A stretch of 43,184 nt of DNA, taken from the NCBI GenBank assembly GCA_005843815.1, contig SZYA01000069.1, forward strand, positions 1 to 43,184. Reading direction: 5' to 3'. Below are positions 33,830-41,482 of the stretch, piece after piece. Within the stretch, counting starts at the first letter, position 1, and each line of letters begins with the position of its first letter. A program made the position numbers and the translations under genes. The stretch is from Chlorobium sp. (GTDB taxonomy: Bacteria; Bacteroidota; Chlorobiia; Chlorobiales; Chlorobiaceae). The notes beneath the pieces were generated by a model that worked only from the letters and a program-made list of their open reading frames with translations, was not told the origin of the DNA and did no database searches.

Positions 33830-35632
33830 CTACTGTGCGATGTTGGCTGAAGGGCGCAGCCTCCAGTCATCAATATTGTAAAAGGAGCCGGCAATATTAA
33901 GCTCCTCTCCCTCAATTCTCTTGCTGAACCCTTGCGTCTCCTGCATCCAGTAGAGAAAGGTGACCGGCTGATCACGATGAAGAATTTCCTGATACTCAAG
34001 CCAGTAAGGCTTTGCCCCAAGGGGATCCATTTTCTGCTTCGCCAAATCACACAGTTGATCAACTCGGGGATTTTGGTAGCCGGTAAAATTAAAGCGGCTC
34101 TTGTTCAGGTCTGAACCCCAGACATCGAGAGGGTCGATCTCCAGCCCAATCGCCCAACCAGCCATCCATGCGTCAAGCTTTCGCTGGTGGAGGTTTTCAA
34201 AAAAGACGTTGGATTCCTGAACATCAAGCTTGCAGTCGATACCAATAGAACGAAGATTTTGCTGAATAATAACACTTGCATAGTTTCTTCTGGCATTACC
34301 TGAATTGGTATAGAGCACAAAACTGAACCTCTTGCCCTGTTTCTGCAGAATTCCATCCGAGCCGGGAAGCCAACCTTCAGCTTTGAGCAGCGCTGTTGCC
34401 CTGGCTGGATCGAAAGCATGAGGAGTAATCCGGGCATTATAGGCCCATTTGAGTGAAGGGGATACATCGGTATTGCATACTACACCGTACTGCTTGAGAT
34501 AGCCATCGATAATTGACTCACGATCGATGGCATGCGTCAAGGCAAGCCGTATCTTTGCAGAGCCGAAAAGAGGGTGTGGAATCACTTTGCCGCTTTTGTG
34601 ATACTCTTTCTGGTCGATATTAGACCAGCCAACATAATCGTAGACCCTCAGCCCCACCGTTTTAATCTCCAGTTGCCTGTTCGCCTTCAAGAGAGCTGTA
34701 AAATCCTCCGGCTTGATATTTTCAACCACATCAACCGCGCCAGTCTGAAGCTGCGTCAAGCGTACCGTGTAATCAGGCACAACCCTGAAGCTGACAAGCG
34801 GAATATTGCCAGGCTTGGGAAGGAGAGACTTCGGGCTGGAAGCAAGAACGAGCTCCTGTTGTTGCGTCCAGCTTTTCAAATGATAAGGACCAGCGCCAAG
34901 CGGCTCTATATTGAGAGGAGAGTTACGAAGATCACCAGGCTTGACATTTTTCCAGTGATGAGCGGGAAGGGGAGTCAGTGAGGTATGAAAAAGAGCCAGA
35001 TGCTCAGGAACCGGTTTGTAAAATCGGAATACCAGTGTTGTATCATTGGGGGTTTCAATGGCTTTGTCGAAATCAACTTGCCCCTTCTCGGCACCGACAA
35101 GCTCGGCAAGATACTGCTGACGGGCACTGGCAATAACCGGATTACCATACAACATATAGGTAAACTTGAAATCCCCCGATACCACAGGCTTTCCGTCATT
35201 CCAGAACACATCGCTTCGGAGCGTGTAGGTGAGGGTTTTATGATCCGCAGAAAAATTCCAGCTCCTGGCAACGGCCCCTTCAGGGATTTTTTTTGCCTCT
35301 CCGGCAGTTGTTTGTCGCAGTTTTTTGTTGAGGGCAACGTAATTCAACAGCCCGGTCGATGTATCAAACTCACTTTGCAGCAGAGAGGGGTAGATGAGAC
35401 CCATAATATTGCTTGAGGTAACGGTACTTCCAAGGACGGGATTCAGGTAATCGGCATCACCAAGCATGGCAATCACCAGCGTGGAATCCATTGCAGTACG
35501 AGCCTTCCCGCTGCCCGCCTGCCGACCACCACAGGACGAGAGTGCAAAAACAACAAAAAAGAGTGACAGAGAGACCACAAAGCGCAAAGAGGCAGAAAAT
35601 CTCACCGGGGCTTGTTTAATCATGGTTCTCAC
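33830..35632 (-). CDS. ABC transporter substrate-binding lipoprotein (family 5, OppA/DppA type)
   Basis: This 600-residue protein has a lipoprotein signal (hydrophobic 17-31, lipobox LSSC, Cys34). The family signature follows: DADYLNPVLGSTVTSSNI, then LTYTLRSDVFWNDGKPV. GAGPYHLKSW, LTHAIDRESII and a C-terminal NIDDWRLRP are also typical of family 5. It captures peptides or another solute and feeds the permease encoded next. The start overlaps the hprK stop by 17 bp (Met4 would still overlap by 8), which suggests translational coupling. The ligand is not deducible. Confidence 0.92.
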   Translation of the reverse strand: MRTMIKQAPVRFSASLRFVVSLSLFFVVFALSSCGGRQAGSGKARTAMDSTLVIAMLGDADYLNPVLGSTVTSSNIMGLIYPSLLQSEFDTSTGLLNYVALNKKLRQTTAGEAKKIPEGAVARSWNFSADHKTLTYTLRSDVFWNDGKPVVSGDFKFTYMLYGNPVIASARQQYLAELVGAEKGQVDFDKAIETPNDTTLVFRFYKPVPEHLALFHTSLTPLPAHHWKNVKPGDLRNSPLNIEPLGAGPYHLKSWTQQQELVLASSPKSLLPKPGNIPLVSFRVVPDYTVRLTQLQTGAVDVVENIKPEDFTALLKANRQLEIKTVGLRVYDYVGWSNIDQKEYHKSGKVIPHPLFGSAKIRLALTHAIDRESIIDGYLKQYGVVCNTDVSPSLKWAYNARITPHAFDPARATALLKAEGWLPGSDGILQKQGKRFSFVLYTNSGNARRNYASVIIQQNLRSIGIDCKLDVQESNVFFENLHQRKLDAWMAGWAIGLEIDPLDVWGSDLNKSRFNFTGYQNPRVDQLCDLAKQKMDPLGAKPYWLEYQEILHRDQPVTFLYWMQETQGFSKRIEGEELNIAGSFYNIDDWRLRPSANIAQ

Positions 35633-36596
35633 TATTAATCACATTGTTGATTCTTTTGTTCAGCGCTTCGGCTGCGACATAATTGGAATCGCGTTTCAAC
35701 AGGAAATTAAGCGCAACAACCTCAATAATTGCCGTGATGTTTTTACCAGGAAAAATTGGCAGTTCCACCTGCGGCACTTCAACGCCAAGAATTTTGGTAT
35801 ATTTGGTATCAAGTCCAAGCCTTTCGTAAGCAATCTCCTTGTTCCATTCCAGCAGCTCAACGACCACCTGTACCTCTTTGGCCTCACGGATAGCACGAAT
35901 ACCAAACGTTGCCTTCATATCAACCACCCCCAGACCTCGAATCTCCATAAAATGGTCAATGACATGATTTCTCTTGGCCGTAAGCGTCGTAGATTCGCCT
36001 TTACGGTTAATAACCACCGCATCATCAGCAACAAGACCATGCCCCCGCTCTATCAGGTCGAGCGCAATCTCAGATTTTCCAAGTCCACTCTTGCCTGTCA
36101 GCAAAATACCAACGCCATACACATCAACCATTGAGCCATGGTACTGCTGGTGAAGTGAAAAGTAGTCATCAAGGAAATCAGTAACATTATAGATGGCTCT
36201 AGTAGAGGAACATCTTGTACCATATACAGGAATTGAAGCCTCTGTGGCCATAGCAAGCAAAACCGGAGAGAGCTTGTTATTGCTGGTTAAAATGATACAG
36301 GGCACTTTGAAGCGCACAATATTCTGAAACGCCTTAATGCGGGCATTGTCATCAAGGTGATTCAAAAACCTTGTCTCCGTGTTTCCAAAAATCTGTACCC
36401 GTTTATAGGTAAACAAATTAGTAAACCCGGCCAGAGCAAGCCCCGGACGATGAAGATCACGCTCATAAATCAGCCGGTTGCTCTCATCAACGGCATTGAG
36501 AGACTTCAGCTTAATATCGTACTTCTTGCCGATCGTGTTAAAAAACTCGGTAACCGTTATAGAACGCTTTTTTAATCCTTTTTGAGCAAGATTCAT
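35616..36596 (-). CDS. hprK: HPr kinase/phosphorylase
   Basis: This 326-residue enzyme phosphorylates and dephosphorylates a serine of HPr. Walker A is LLTGKSGLGKSE (GKSGLGKS, 168-175), and VADDAVVI follows. The signature EIRGLGVVDMKATFGIRAI lies around 225-243. The N-terminal half (1-130) is the MurF-like domain of unknown role. It follows hpf after 83 bp with a terminator, an echo of the proteobacterial rpoN-hpf-ptsN-hprK cluster. No HPr or PTS gene is in the window, so the substrate is uncertain; many bacteria have HprK without sugar PTS transport. Confidence 0.93.
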   Translation of the reverse strand: MNLAQKGLKKRSITVTEFFNTIGKKYDIKLKSLNAVDESNRLIYERDLHRPGLALAGFTNLFTYKRVQIFGNTETRFLNHLDDNARIKAFQNIVRFKVPCIILTSNNKLSPVLLAMATEASIPVYGTRCSSTRAIYNVTDFLDDYFSLHQQYHGSMVDVYGVGILLTGKSGLGKSEIALDLIERGHGLVADDAVVINRKGESTTLTAKRNHVIDHFMEIRGLGVVDMKATFGIRAIREAKEVQVVVELLEWNKEIAYERLGLDTKYTKILGVEVPQVELPIFPGKNITAIIEVVALNFLLKRDSNYVAAEALNKRINNVINSENHD

Positions 36597-36626
36597 GGCT
36601 TCAGCAATCGAGACATTAATAAATAC

Positions 36627-36662
36627 AAAAAACTGCGAGTCGCCTCTGATGCAACTCGCAGT
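36627..36662 (-). terminator. Intrinsic terminator of hpf
   Basis: ACTGCGAGT (36632-36640) pairs with ACTCGCAGT (36654-36662) around a 13-nt loop. On the minus-strand RNA the stem is followed by TTTTTTG, a textbook intrinsic terminator. It separates hpf from hprK, so hprK needs its own promoter or read-through. Confidence 0.88.
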
Positions 36663-36679
36663 CGTCCACGATCATACCT

Positions 36680-37000
36680 CTATTGCACTTTTTCCTTATG
36701 CTTTAAAAGCTGGCGGCTCAATGCCTCAACGCAGGTATCGATAGTCTGCTCATAAGCTACACCAGCCTCCTTTGCCACAAAAACATTCTGTGGCACATGC
36801 ACCGTAATTTCTGCAAGCTTGTTCTTTTCAAAATCATTTTTCTGATGATCCAGAATGACATGACAACTGATAATGCCCGGATACACTCTCGTCAACGTCC
36901 GCACTGCATTGCGGGCATACTCCTCTATGGTGCTGTGATTGCTGGAATGGCGCAGAGTAACGGTTACACTGGCCGTATCATTGGCAACAACTTTTGTCAT
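36680..37000 (-). CDS. hpf: Ribosome hibernation-promoting factor (short HPF/RaiA family)
   Basis: This 106-residue protein is of the short type. It starts with a beta strand SVTVTLRHSS and the helix STIEEYARNAVRTLTRVYPGI. The conserved AEITVHVPQNVFVAKEAG and the C-terminal helix TIDTCVEALSRQLLKHKEKVQ follow. It binds the 30S decoding region in stationary or energy-poor cells and helps to form inactive 100S ribosomes or keeps 70S idle. An intrinsic terminator follows. hprK lies next on the same strand. Confidence 0.87.
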   Translation of the reverse strand: MTKVVANDTASVTVTLRHSSNHSTIEEYARNAVRTLTRVYPGIISCHVILDHQKNDFEKNKLAEITVHVPQNVFVAKEAGVAYEQTIDTCVEALSRQLLKHKEKVQ

Positions 37001-37080
37001 AATAGTCTCCTTTGAAATAAGTTAAACGTAATGAATGAACAAGACCCCGACAAATGGAACAGTCAGAGTCCACAGTAGAT

Positions 37081-38091
37081 TTATGCGTTGGGATGCGCTT
37101 TGAGGTAAACCTCCTTCAAGCGCTCAAAGGTAACATGAGTATATATTTCAGTGGTTGAAAGATTGCTGTGACCAAGCATCTCACTGACACTCTTGAGATC
37201 AGCCCCACTATTCAACAGATGAGTGGCAAAGGAGTGGCGCAACAAATGAGGATTTTTCTTTTTCTGCTCGGTAACTGATTTGAGGTATTTTCTGGTCAAT
37301 CTTTGGATAAGCATGGGATAAAGCTTTTTGCCCCTTTTGGTTACAAAAACATAAAGCGGCAACCCCGCCTCCCTCTCATCTCTTATTCTAAAGAAGTTTC
37401 TTCGGACTTCAAAATATTTTTTAAGCGCATCAATGGTTGGTTGCCCAACCGGGACAATTCTCTGCTTCCTCCCTTTTCCAGTCAGCTTCACATATCCATC
37501 CGCAAGATTGAGCTCTTCCATTGTCAATCCTGTCAGTTCGGAAAGCCGAAGTCCGCTGCCATAGAGCAATTCCAGAATAGTTCTGTCGCGTTCACGAACA
37601 AAAGAGGTCTCAAGAGCACCCTCTTCCATCGTATGAACATCATAGAGGCTGGATGGTAGCACTTCGTTAAAAAGCTTGTCCGTCTGCTCCTCACTCAAAA
37701 AGGCAGGAACCCGCTGCGGAAATTTTGGGGTAACAAGAGAGGTGAAGGGGGAACTCCTGATATATCCACACTCCTGCATATACCGGTAAAAACTTTTTAT
37801 GGCGGCAAGTTTTCTGGCAACCGACCGCGGCTGCACTCCCCGTTGCATCAGGGCTCCCATAAAAAGCCTTATATCAACCTGCGTTACCTGCTCCGGATCA
37901 AAACAGGCCAAATCTTGAAGCCCGAAATGCTTCACGAGAAATGAAAAAAACTGTACGAGATCAGTTCTGTAGGCAACTACTGTGTTCGGCGATAAATTCC
38001 TGCTGCTCGTCAGCTTGCCAAGAAACTCACCCACCGGAAGAGTGCCCCGCTGAAAGATTGCAGGCAAGAGTGTGTTTGAAGAACACTTCAT
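37081..38091 (-). CDS. Tyrosine recombinase, XerC/XerD type
   Basis: This 336-residue recombinase has the N-terminal SAM-like core-binding domain (about 18-110) and the catalytic domain with Arg182 in GSGLRLSEL, Lys205 in TGKGRKQR, His282 and Arg285 in [13 protein letters not shown], His308 in [15 protein letters not shown] and nucleophile Tyr317. This is the Xer pattern, used to resolve chromosome dimers at dif. Whether it is XerC or XerD cannot be settled without its partner. It is not flanked by mobile-element genes, which favours a housekeeping role. Its start overlaps the stop of the DUF4905-like gene (ATGA at 38088-38091). Confidence 0.93.
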   Translation of the reverse strand: MKCSSNTLLPAIFQRGTLPVGEFLGKLTSSRNLSPNTVVAYRTDLVQFFSFLVKHFGLQDLACFDPEQVTQVDIRLFMGALMQRGVQPRSVARKLAAIKSFYRYMQECGYIRSSPFTSLVTPKFPQRVPAFLSEEQTDKLFNEVLPSSLYDVHTMEEGALETSFVRERDRTILELLYGSGLRLSELTGLTMEELNLADGYVKLTGKGRKQRIVPVGQPTIDALKKYFEVRRNFFRIRDEREAGLPLYVFVTKRGKKLYPMLIQRLTRKYLKSVTEQKKKNPHLLRHSFATHLLNSGADLKSVSEMLGHSNLSTTEIYTHVTFERLKEVYLKAHPNA

Positions 38092-38951
38092 GATAGTGCT
38101 ACACAGAGTAGCTCCTCTCTCTCTCTGAGATAGTAAAGATTATCTCTCTGGATCAGAAAATTGTTCAGACATGGCTTGTCAACCCCAGCTTCCATACACT
38201 CTTCATAGACAAGACTACTCTTTCGCCAGACTTTGATTGATGAGCGCCAGAGTGCGGACAATATGCGCTGTTCATGCAACGCAACAACCGTCAGCGCTCC
38301 ATAAACAATCGATTCATAACGGCTTGTCTCCGACACAGTAAACCCCTCCAACCCAGGGAGTTCATCAGCAATGCCATCCCTGACAAACCCTGGAAGAATA
38401 ATCCTCTGTCGAAGCTCTTCGGGAACAACAGCCGCCCTGATGGCATTGACTTGTGCAGCATCAAGGGGTGGCTTGCTGATCTCCAAACCGGTAAGAGCAT
38501 CAACAAACAAAAACTGCCGTTCAGGAAATCCACCAAAAAGAGAGGTTTGACAGACAAGAAACTCCTCCTCAAGATTGGCGATAAACTCAATATCACTGCG
38601 TGACCACACCACTTGCCCGGTCGTGAAATCAATGCACCAGATACCCTTGTGCTCGGGGCTATGCGGCAGAGAGACATAACAATAGACGAGCCCCCCGCGT
38701 ATGGTTTCAATTCCTGTGAACCACCCTTCACCTGCAGGAGTACCCTGCCCATCGTCCATCAAAAGATAATCATCACAAAATACTCGCCCCGTAAGGGGTT
38801 GAATGGCAAAAAAAAGCGCCCGCCTGTCGCTGGAAAAACGCTTCTGCCCGATAAGGTCGCCGGTTTCGGTAAACATCAGTTGCCACACAAGGGCACCTCG
38901 ACCTGCATCATAACGCCAGCGAACAGCAAGCGGCTCATCCCCAGGCTTCAT
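38088..38951 (-). CDS. DUF4905-like hypothetical protein
   Basis: This 287-residue protein has no signal peptide or membrane helix. Segments such as [31 protein letters not shown] and [20 protein letters not shown] look like beta-propeller-type strands, with Trp and Asp at turns. It resembles the DUF4905 family found in Chlorobi and Bacteroidetes, identified from memory of the family and not by search. Function unknown. It overlaps the methyltransferase upstream by four bases and the recombinase downstream by four bases (ATGA), so the three genes form one translationally coupled run. Confidence 0.6.
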   Translation of the reverse strand: MKPGDEPLAVRWRYDAGRGALVWQLMFTETGDLIGQKRFSSDRRALFFAIQPLTGRVFCDDYLLMDDGQGTPAGEGWFTGIETIRGGLVYCYVSLPHSPEHKGIWCIDFTTGQVVWSRSDIEFIANLEEEFLVCQTSLFGGFPERQFLFVDALTGLEISKPPLDAAQVNAIRAAVVPEELRQRIILPGFVRDGIADELPGLEGFTVSETSRYESIVYGALTVVALHEQRILSALWRSSIKVWRKSSLVYEECMEAGVDKPCLNNFLIQRDNLYYLREREELLCVALS

Positions 38952-39649
38952 TTTCGTGTCAATTTATAGATATTCACCGACACAGGCTTTATGCCACCGG
39001 AATAGATTTTTGGAAACGAAGTTATTGAGAAATTGTTTTCCTCTGCCAGCTCAAGAAATTGTTCTGCCATCCTCCTTCTGGGATCGGCGATATAGGCAAC
39101 ACCACCTGGTTGAAGCAATTTATCGATAGCCATCACTACAGGAAGGAGGTTCACCCTTTCATAGAGCACATCAGCCGCAAAGAGCAGGTCAAACTGTTCA
39201 CGACACAGCACCATTCGCCAGTCGAGCCGCTCATAATCAAGCGCCACCCTGTTTTTCAAGCCATTATAACGGGCAAAACGGAGCGCTTCGAGGGAATAAT
39301 CTGTCGCCAGCATGCTGGCCCCGTTACGTGCAGCAACAACGGATGCCATACCAACACCAGCACCTATCTCAACCACGCGTAACCCCTTAACAGAGATCTC
39401 CCCGGCTATAAAGGAGGAGAGAGTTATTGCCGACGGCCATATTTCCGCCCAGTAGGGCATCTGCTCATCCTTGATAAAATCCTCGGGCGATATTCGATCA
39501 AGCAGTGCGTAACTGTCGAGCACACTCAAAAAGCTGAACGATTCCCCTCCAAACGTATAGCTTGTTTCAGTCAAATCATACTCTTCCGACAACGCCTTAT
39601 AAAGCAACTGGAGATCCGGGTTCTCCTTTTCCCTGGATACCTGCATCAT
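38948..39649 (-). CDS. Class I SAM-dependent methyltransferase (nicotinamide N-methyltransferase-like/Methyltransf_16)
   Basis: This 233-residue protein has motif I VVEIGAGVGMASVVAAR (near 92-108), motif II-like LATDYS, post-I YERLDW, and LLFAADVLYER (near 154-164), the DVLYE form typical of the Methyltransf_16/METTL21-type protein lysine methyltransferases. PYWAEIWPSAITLSSFI upstream of motif I is also characteristic of that group. The substrate is unknown; a protein target is likely. It is the first gene of the run with the DUF4905-like gene and the recombinase. Its start lies 116 bp from the preferred queF start on the other strand. Confidence 0.82.
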   Translation of the reverse strand: MMQVSREKENPDLQLLYKALSEEYDLTETSYTFGGESFSFLSVLDSYALLDRISPEDFIKDEQMPYWAEIWPSAITLSSFIAGEISVKGLRVVEIGAGVGMASVVAARNGASMLATDYSLEALRFARYNGLKNRVALDYERLDWRMVLCREQFDLLFAADVLYERVNLLPVVMAIDKLLQPGGVAYIADPRRRMAEQFLELAEENNFSITSFPKIYSGGIKPVSVNIYKLTRK

Positions 39650-39764
39650 GAGCTATGGTTACATAGAGGAATTAAAACATACTGAAGTTACCAAAAATAG
39701 CCATCGATTTCTATTTTGCATCCAAAAGAGCCCTGTTTCGAGAAAACAAAAACGCTGCCAGACC

Positions 39765-40115
39765 ATGAAAAAAGAGATTCTTGAATGTTTCGACAATACC
39801 TATCCAAACAGAGACTACACCATTGAAATTGTTAACCCCGAATTCACCTCAGTCTGCCCGATAACCGGACTTCCAGACTTTGGCACCATTACCATTCGCT
39901 ATGTGCCAGACAAAAGTTGTGTTGAGCTGAAGTCTCTCAAATATTATTTCTTTGAATTTCGTCATGCGGGCATCTTTTACGAAAATATCACCAACAAAAT
40001 TCTGGATGACCTTGTCGCTCTCCTCCAGCCACGAACGCTGACGGTGATAACCGAGTGGAAAGCAAGGGGGGGAATTACCGAAACTGTCACGGTCAGCTAC
40101 TGTGCAACAAGCTGA
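39765..40115 (+). CDS. queF: NADPH-dependent 7-cyano-7-deazaguanine reductase QueF
   Basis: The frame is open from 39648, but the family begins at MKKEILECFDN (ATG at 39765), giving 116 residues, the length of single-domain QueF. The catalytic Cys lies in FTSVCPITGLPDFG, with the following Asp. ELKSLKYYFFEFRHAGIFYE and the WKARGG motif complete the T-fold. It reduces preQ0 to preQ1 in queuosine synthesis. The 117 extra residue-codons upstream overlap the divergent methyltransferase start and show no family similarity. It ends at a strong bidirectional hairpin. Confidence 0.93.
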   Translation: MKKEILECFDNTYPNRDYTIEIVNPEFTSVCPITGLPDFGTITIRYVPDKSCVELKSLKYYFFEFRHAGIFYENITNKILDDLVALLQPRTLTVITEWKARGGITETVTVSYCATS

Positions 40116-40121
40116 ATAGGG

Positions 40122-40163
40122 GTAAAGAAAAGCCCCAGAGGGGCACTCTGAGGCTTTCTTTAC
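40122..40163. terminator. Bidirectional terminator between queF and pscC
   Basis: GTAAAGAAAAGCCCCAGAG (40122-40140) pairs with CTCTGAGGCTTTCTTTAC (40146-40163), with one bulged A and one mismatch or wobble, between convergent gene ends. The A-rich side is 5' and the T-rich side 3' on both strands, the normal polarity of a shared intrinsic terminator. Confidence 0.85.
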
Positions 40164-40185
40164 ACTTTGTTCCGCAGTAACCTTG

Positions 40186-40836
40186 TCAGTACTTATCAAG
40201 CCCCTCGTTCAGGAACTGCATGATTATTATACCATCTTCAGGAGTAATCACACCACCTGCGGATCCCTCCATACGCTTTACAATAATGTCAATTTTGCCG
40301 GTCTTTTTGTATTTGGTTTTGAATGCATCCATTGTAGACTCCTGCGAATGACAGATGTTGCATTTTGCTGTCCAAAGCGCCTTTGCCCCCTTGAAATCAA
40401 AACCTGGAGGTGCCACAGGAACATTTGCTGACACGACCGGCTTTTCAAGATACGCCTTCAACTCAGTAACAGAGCGAATATACTCACCCTTTGTCGTCGT
40501 CGTGCGTCCAGTTGTGGACATCAATATCCCGGAAGGCCTGAACCAGAGCGAAGCAAACATGACCGCAACAATAGCAATAATACTAAGCGGAAAACTTAAA
40601 AACCACTTCGAGCTGATTCTGGAGGACATTTTACCAAGTCCCATAATAACAGCCGAGGCAAAAAGAATCAAGCAAAGCCACCCCGCAAAAGAGCCTAAAG
40701 GGGTCAAAAACGGCGAAAGGGTCTCTGCCGGTAACTTATAACCGGTCAGGAACGATAACCCGAAAAAAAACGACCCCATTAAGACAGCGCCACCTGCTGC
40801 AACAGCAAGAAGCTTACCATTTGATTTGTTGTCCAT
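40186..40836 (-). CDS. pscC: Photosynthetic reaction centre cytochrome c-551 subunit PscC (cytochrome cz)
   Basis: This 216-residue protein has three membrane helices (about 11-31, 47-67 and 77-97) and then a flexible linker rich in Thr, Pro and Val (105-145). The periplasmic haem domain binds haem at Cys159-Asn-Ile-Cys162-His163, with a Met in VKRMEG as the likely sixth ligand. Three helices plus a mobile monohaem head is the architecture of PscC, which carries electrons from the cytochrome bc complex to P840. This ties the window to a green sulfur bacterium. It is monocistronic. No Shine-Dalgarno is visible. It ends at the bidirectional hairpin 40122-40163. Confidence 0.92.
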   Translation of the reverse strand: MDNKSNGKLLAVAAGGAVLMGSFFFGLSFLTGYKLPAETLSPFLTPLGSFAGWLCLILFASAVIMGLGKMSSRISSKWFLSFPLSIIAIVAVMFASLWFRPSGILMSTTGRTTTTKGEYIRSVTELKAYLEKPVVSANVPVAPPGFDFKGAKALWTAKCNICHSQESTMDAFKTKYKKTGKIDIIVKRMEGSAGGVITPEDGIIIMQFLNEGLDKY

Positions 40837-41061
40837 GACAGGTAGTGAATTAAGGTGTTAGTGTCTTAGCCAAAAATTATACGAAAAGATAAGCATAAAT
40901 AGTAAAGCCAACAAACAGAAACTCGGAAAATGGCTCCCTTTTCCATCAGGAATCTGCTAAATCACCACGAGTCTCAATAAAATAACTTCATTTATAACTT
41001 TCTTGTTTTTACAATAGAGAAAATAATTCCGCCATTCATCCAAAAGAGCTGTTGTTTCCTT
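40837..41061. other. AT-rich region between pscC and the ppc remnant
   Basis: This 225-bp region holds the pscC promoter (reading left) and the former ppc promoter (reading right). No repeats, hairpins or gene were recognised. Confidence 0.4.
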
Positions 41062-41390
41062 ATGATCACCACCACCACAAGTATTATTGATTTTGAAAAA
41101 GCAGAGCGTGATTTTCTGTTTCTTCTCCACCGCTTTCAGGAGGTGCTCTGCGACCTTGGCGAGGGTGAGCTGGCCAACCACCTCCCCTGATAAGCCAGCG
41201 TCTCAATGTCAACAAATTTATTGCTCCAAGACGCGAAGGGCTTGAGATGCTGCACATTCAGCAGATCAAGCTTCTCAGGCAATGGAGAAAGCTGCAACAT
41301 TCCGGGCAAAAGGAGGAGGCGGAGAATCTTCTGGTGGAGCTGTTCCTGACCATTAATGCCATTTCAGGGGGGTTGCGCACAACGGGATGA
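41062..41390 (+). pseudogene. ppc: Phosphoenolpyruvate carboxylase remnant: N and C termini joined by internal deletion
   Basis: An ATG at 41062 opens 42 codons (IIDFEKAERDFLFLLHRF, then QEVLCDLGEGELANHLP) ending in TGA at 41188. From about 41199, in another phase (+2), 63 codons read NKFIAPRREGLEMLHIQQIK ... QWRKLQ ... LFLTINAISGGLRTTG and stop at 41388. The second part is the C-terminal end of PEP carboxylase, whose last residues (T-I-A/N-x-I-x-x-G-x-R-x-TG) sit at the active site. The first part looks like the enzyme's N-terminal helix. Some 800 codons that should lie between are gone, and the two ends are in different frames. PEP carboxylase makes oxaloacetate, so a working copy is expected elsewhere in the genome. 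The N-terminal assignment is less certain. Confidence 0.75.
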
Positions 41391-41482
41391 GTGGTGATTG
41401 GTAAAATCAAAAGAGATATTTACGTATTCTGGTTATTTTCCTATCTTGCGTATAATTGCTGAAATCTCTTTTATTATCGACC

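Noticed and set aside
37081..38091. Integrase of a mobile element
   Set aside because: There is no attachment-site duplication, tRNA gene or phage gene nearby, and the gene is coupled to ordinary chromosomal genes; a Xer housekeeping role fits better.
39648..39764. 39-codon N-terminal extension of QueF
   Set aside because: It has no similarity to the family, and the single-domain QueF length fits the ATG at 39765.
40957..41181. 74-codon minus-strand frame
   Set aside because: It lies antisense to the ppc remnant and has no ribosome site or family resemblance.
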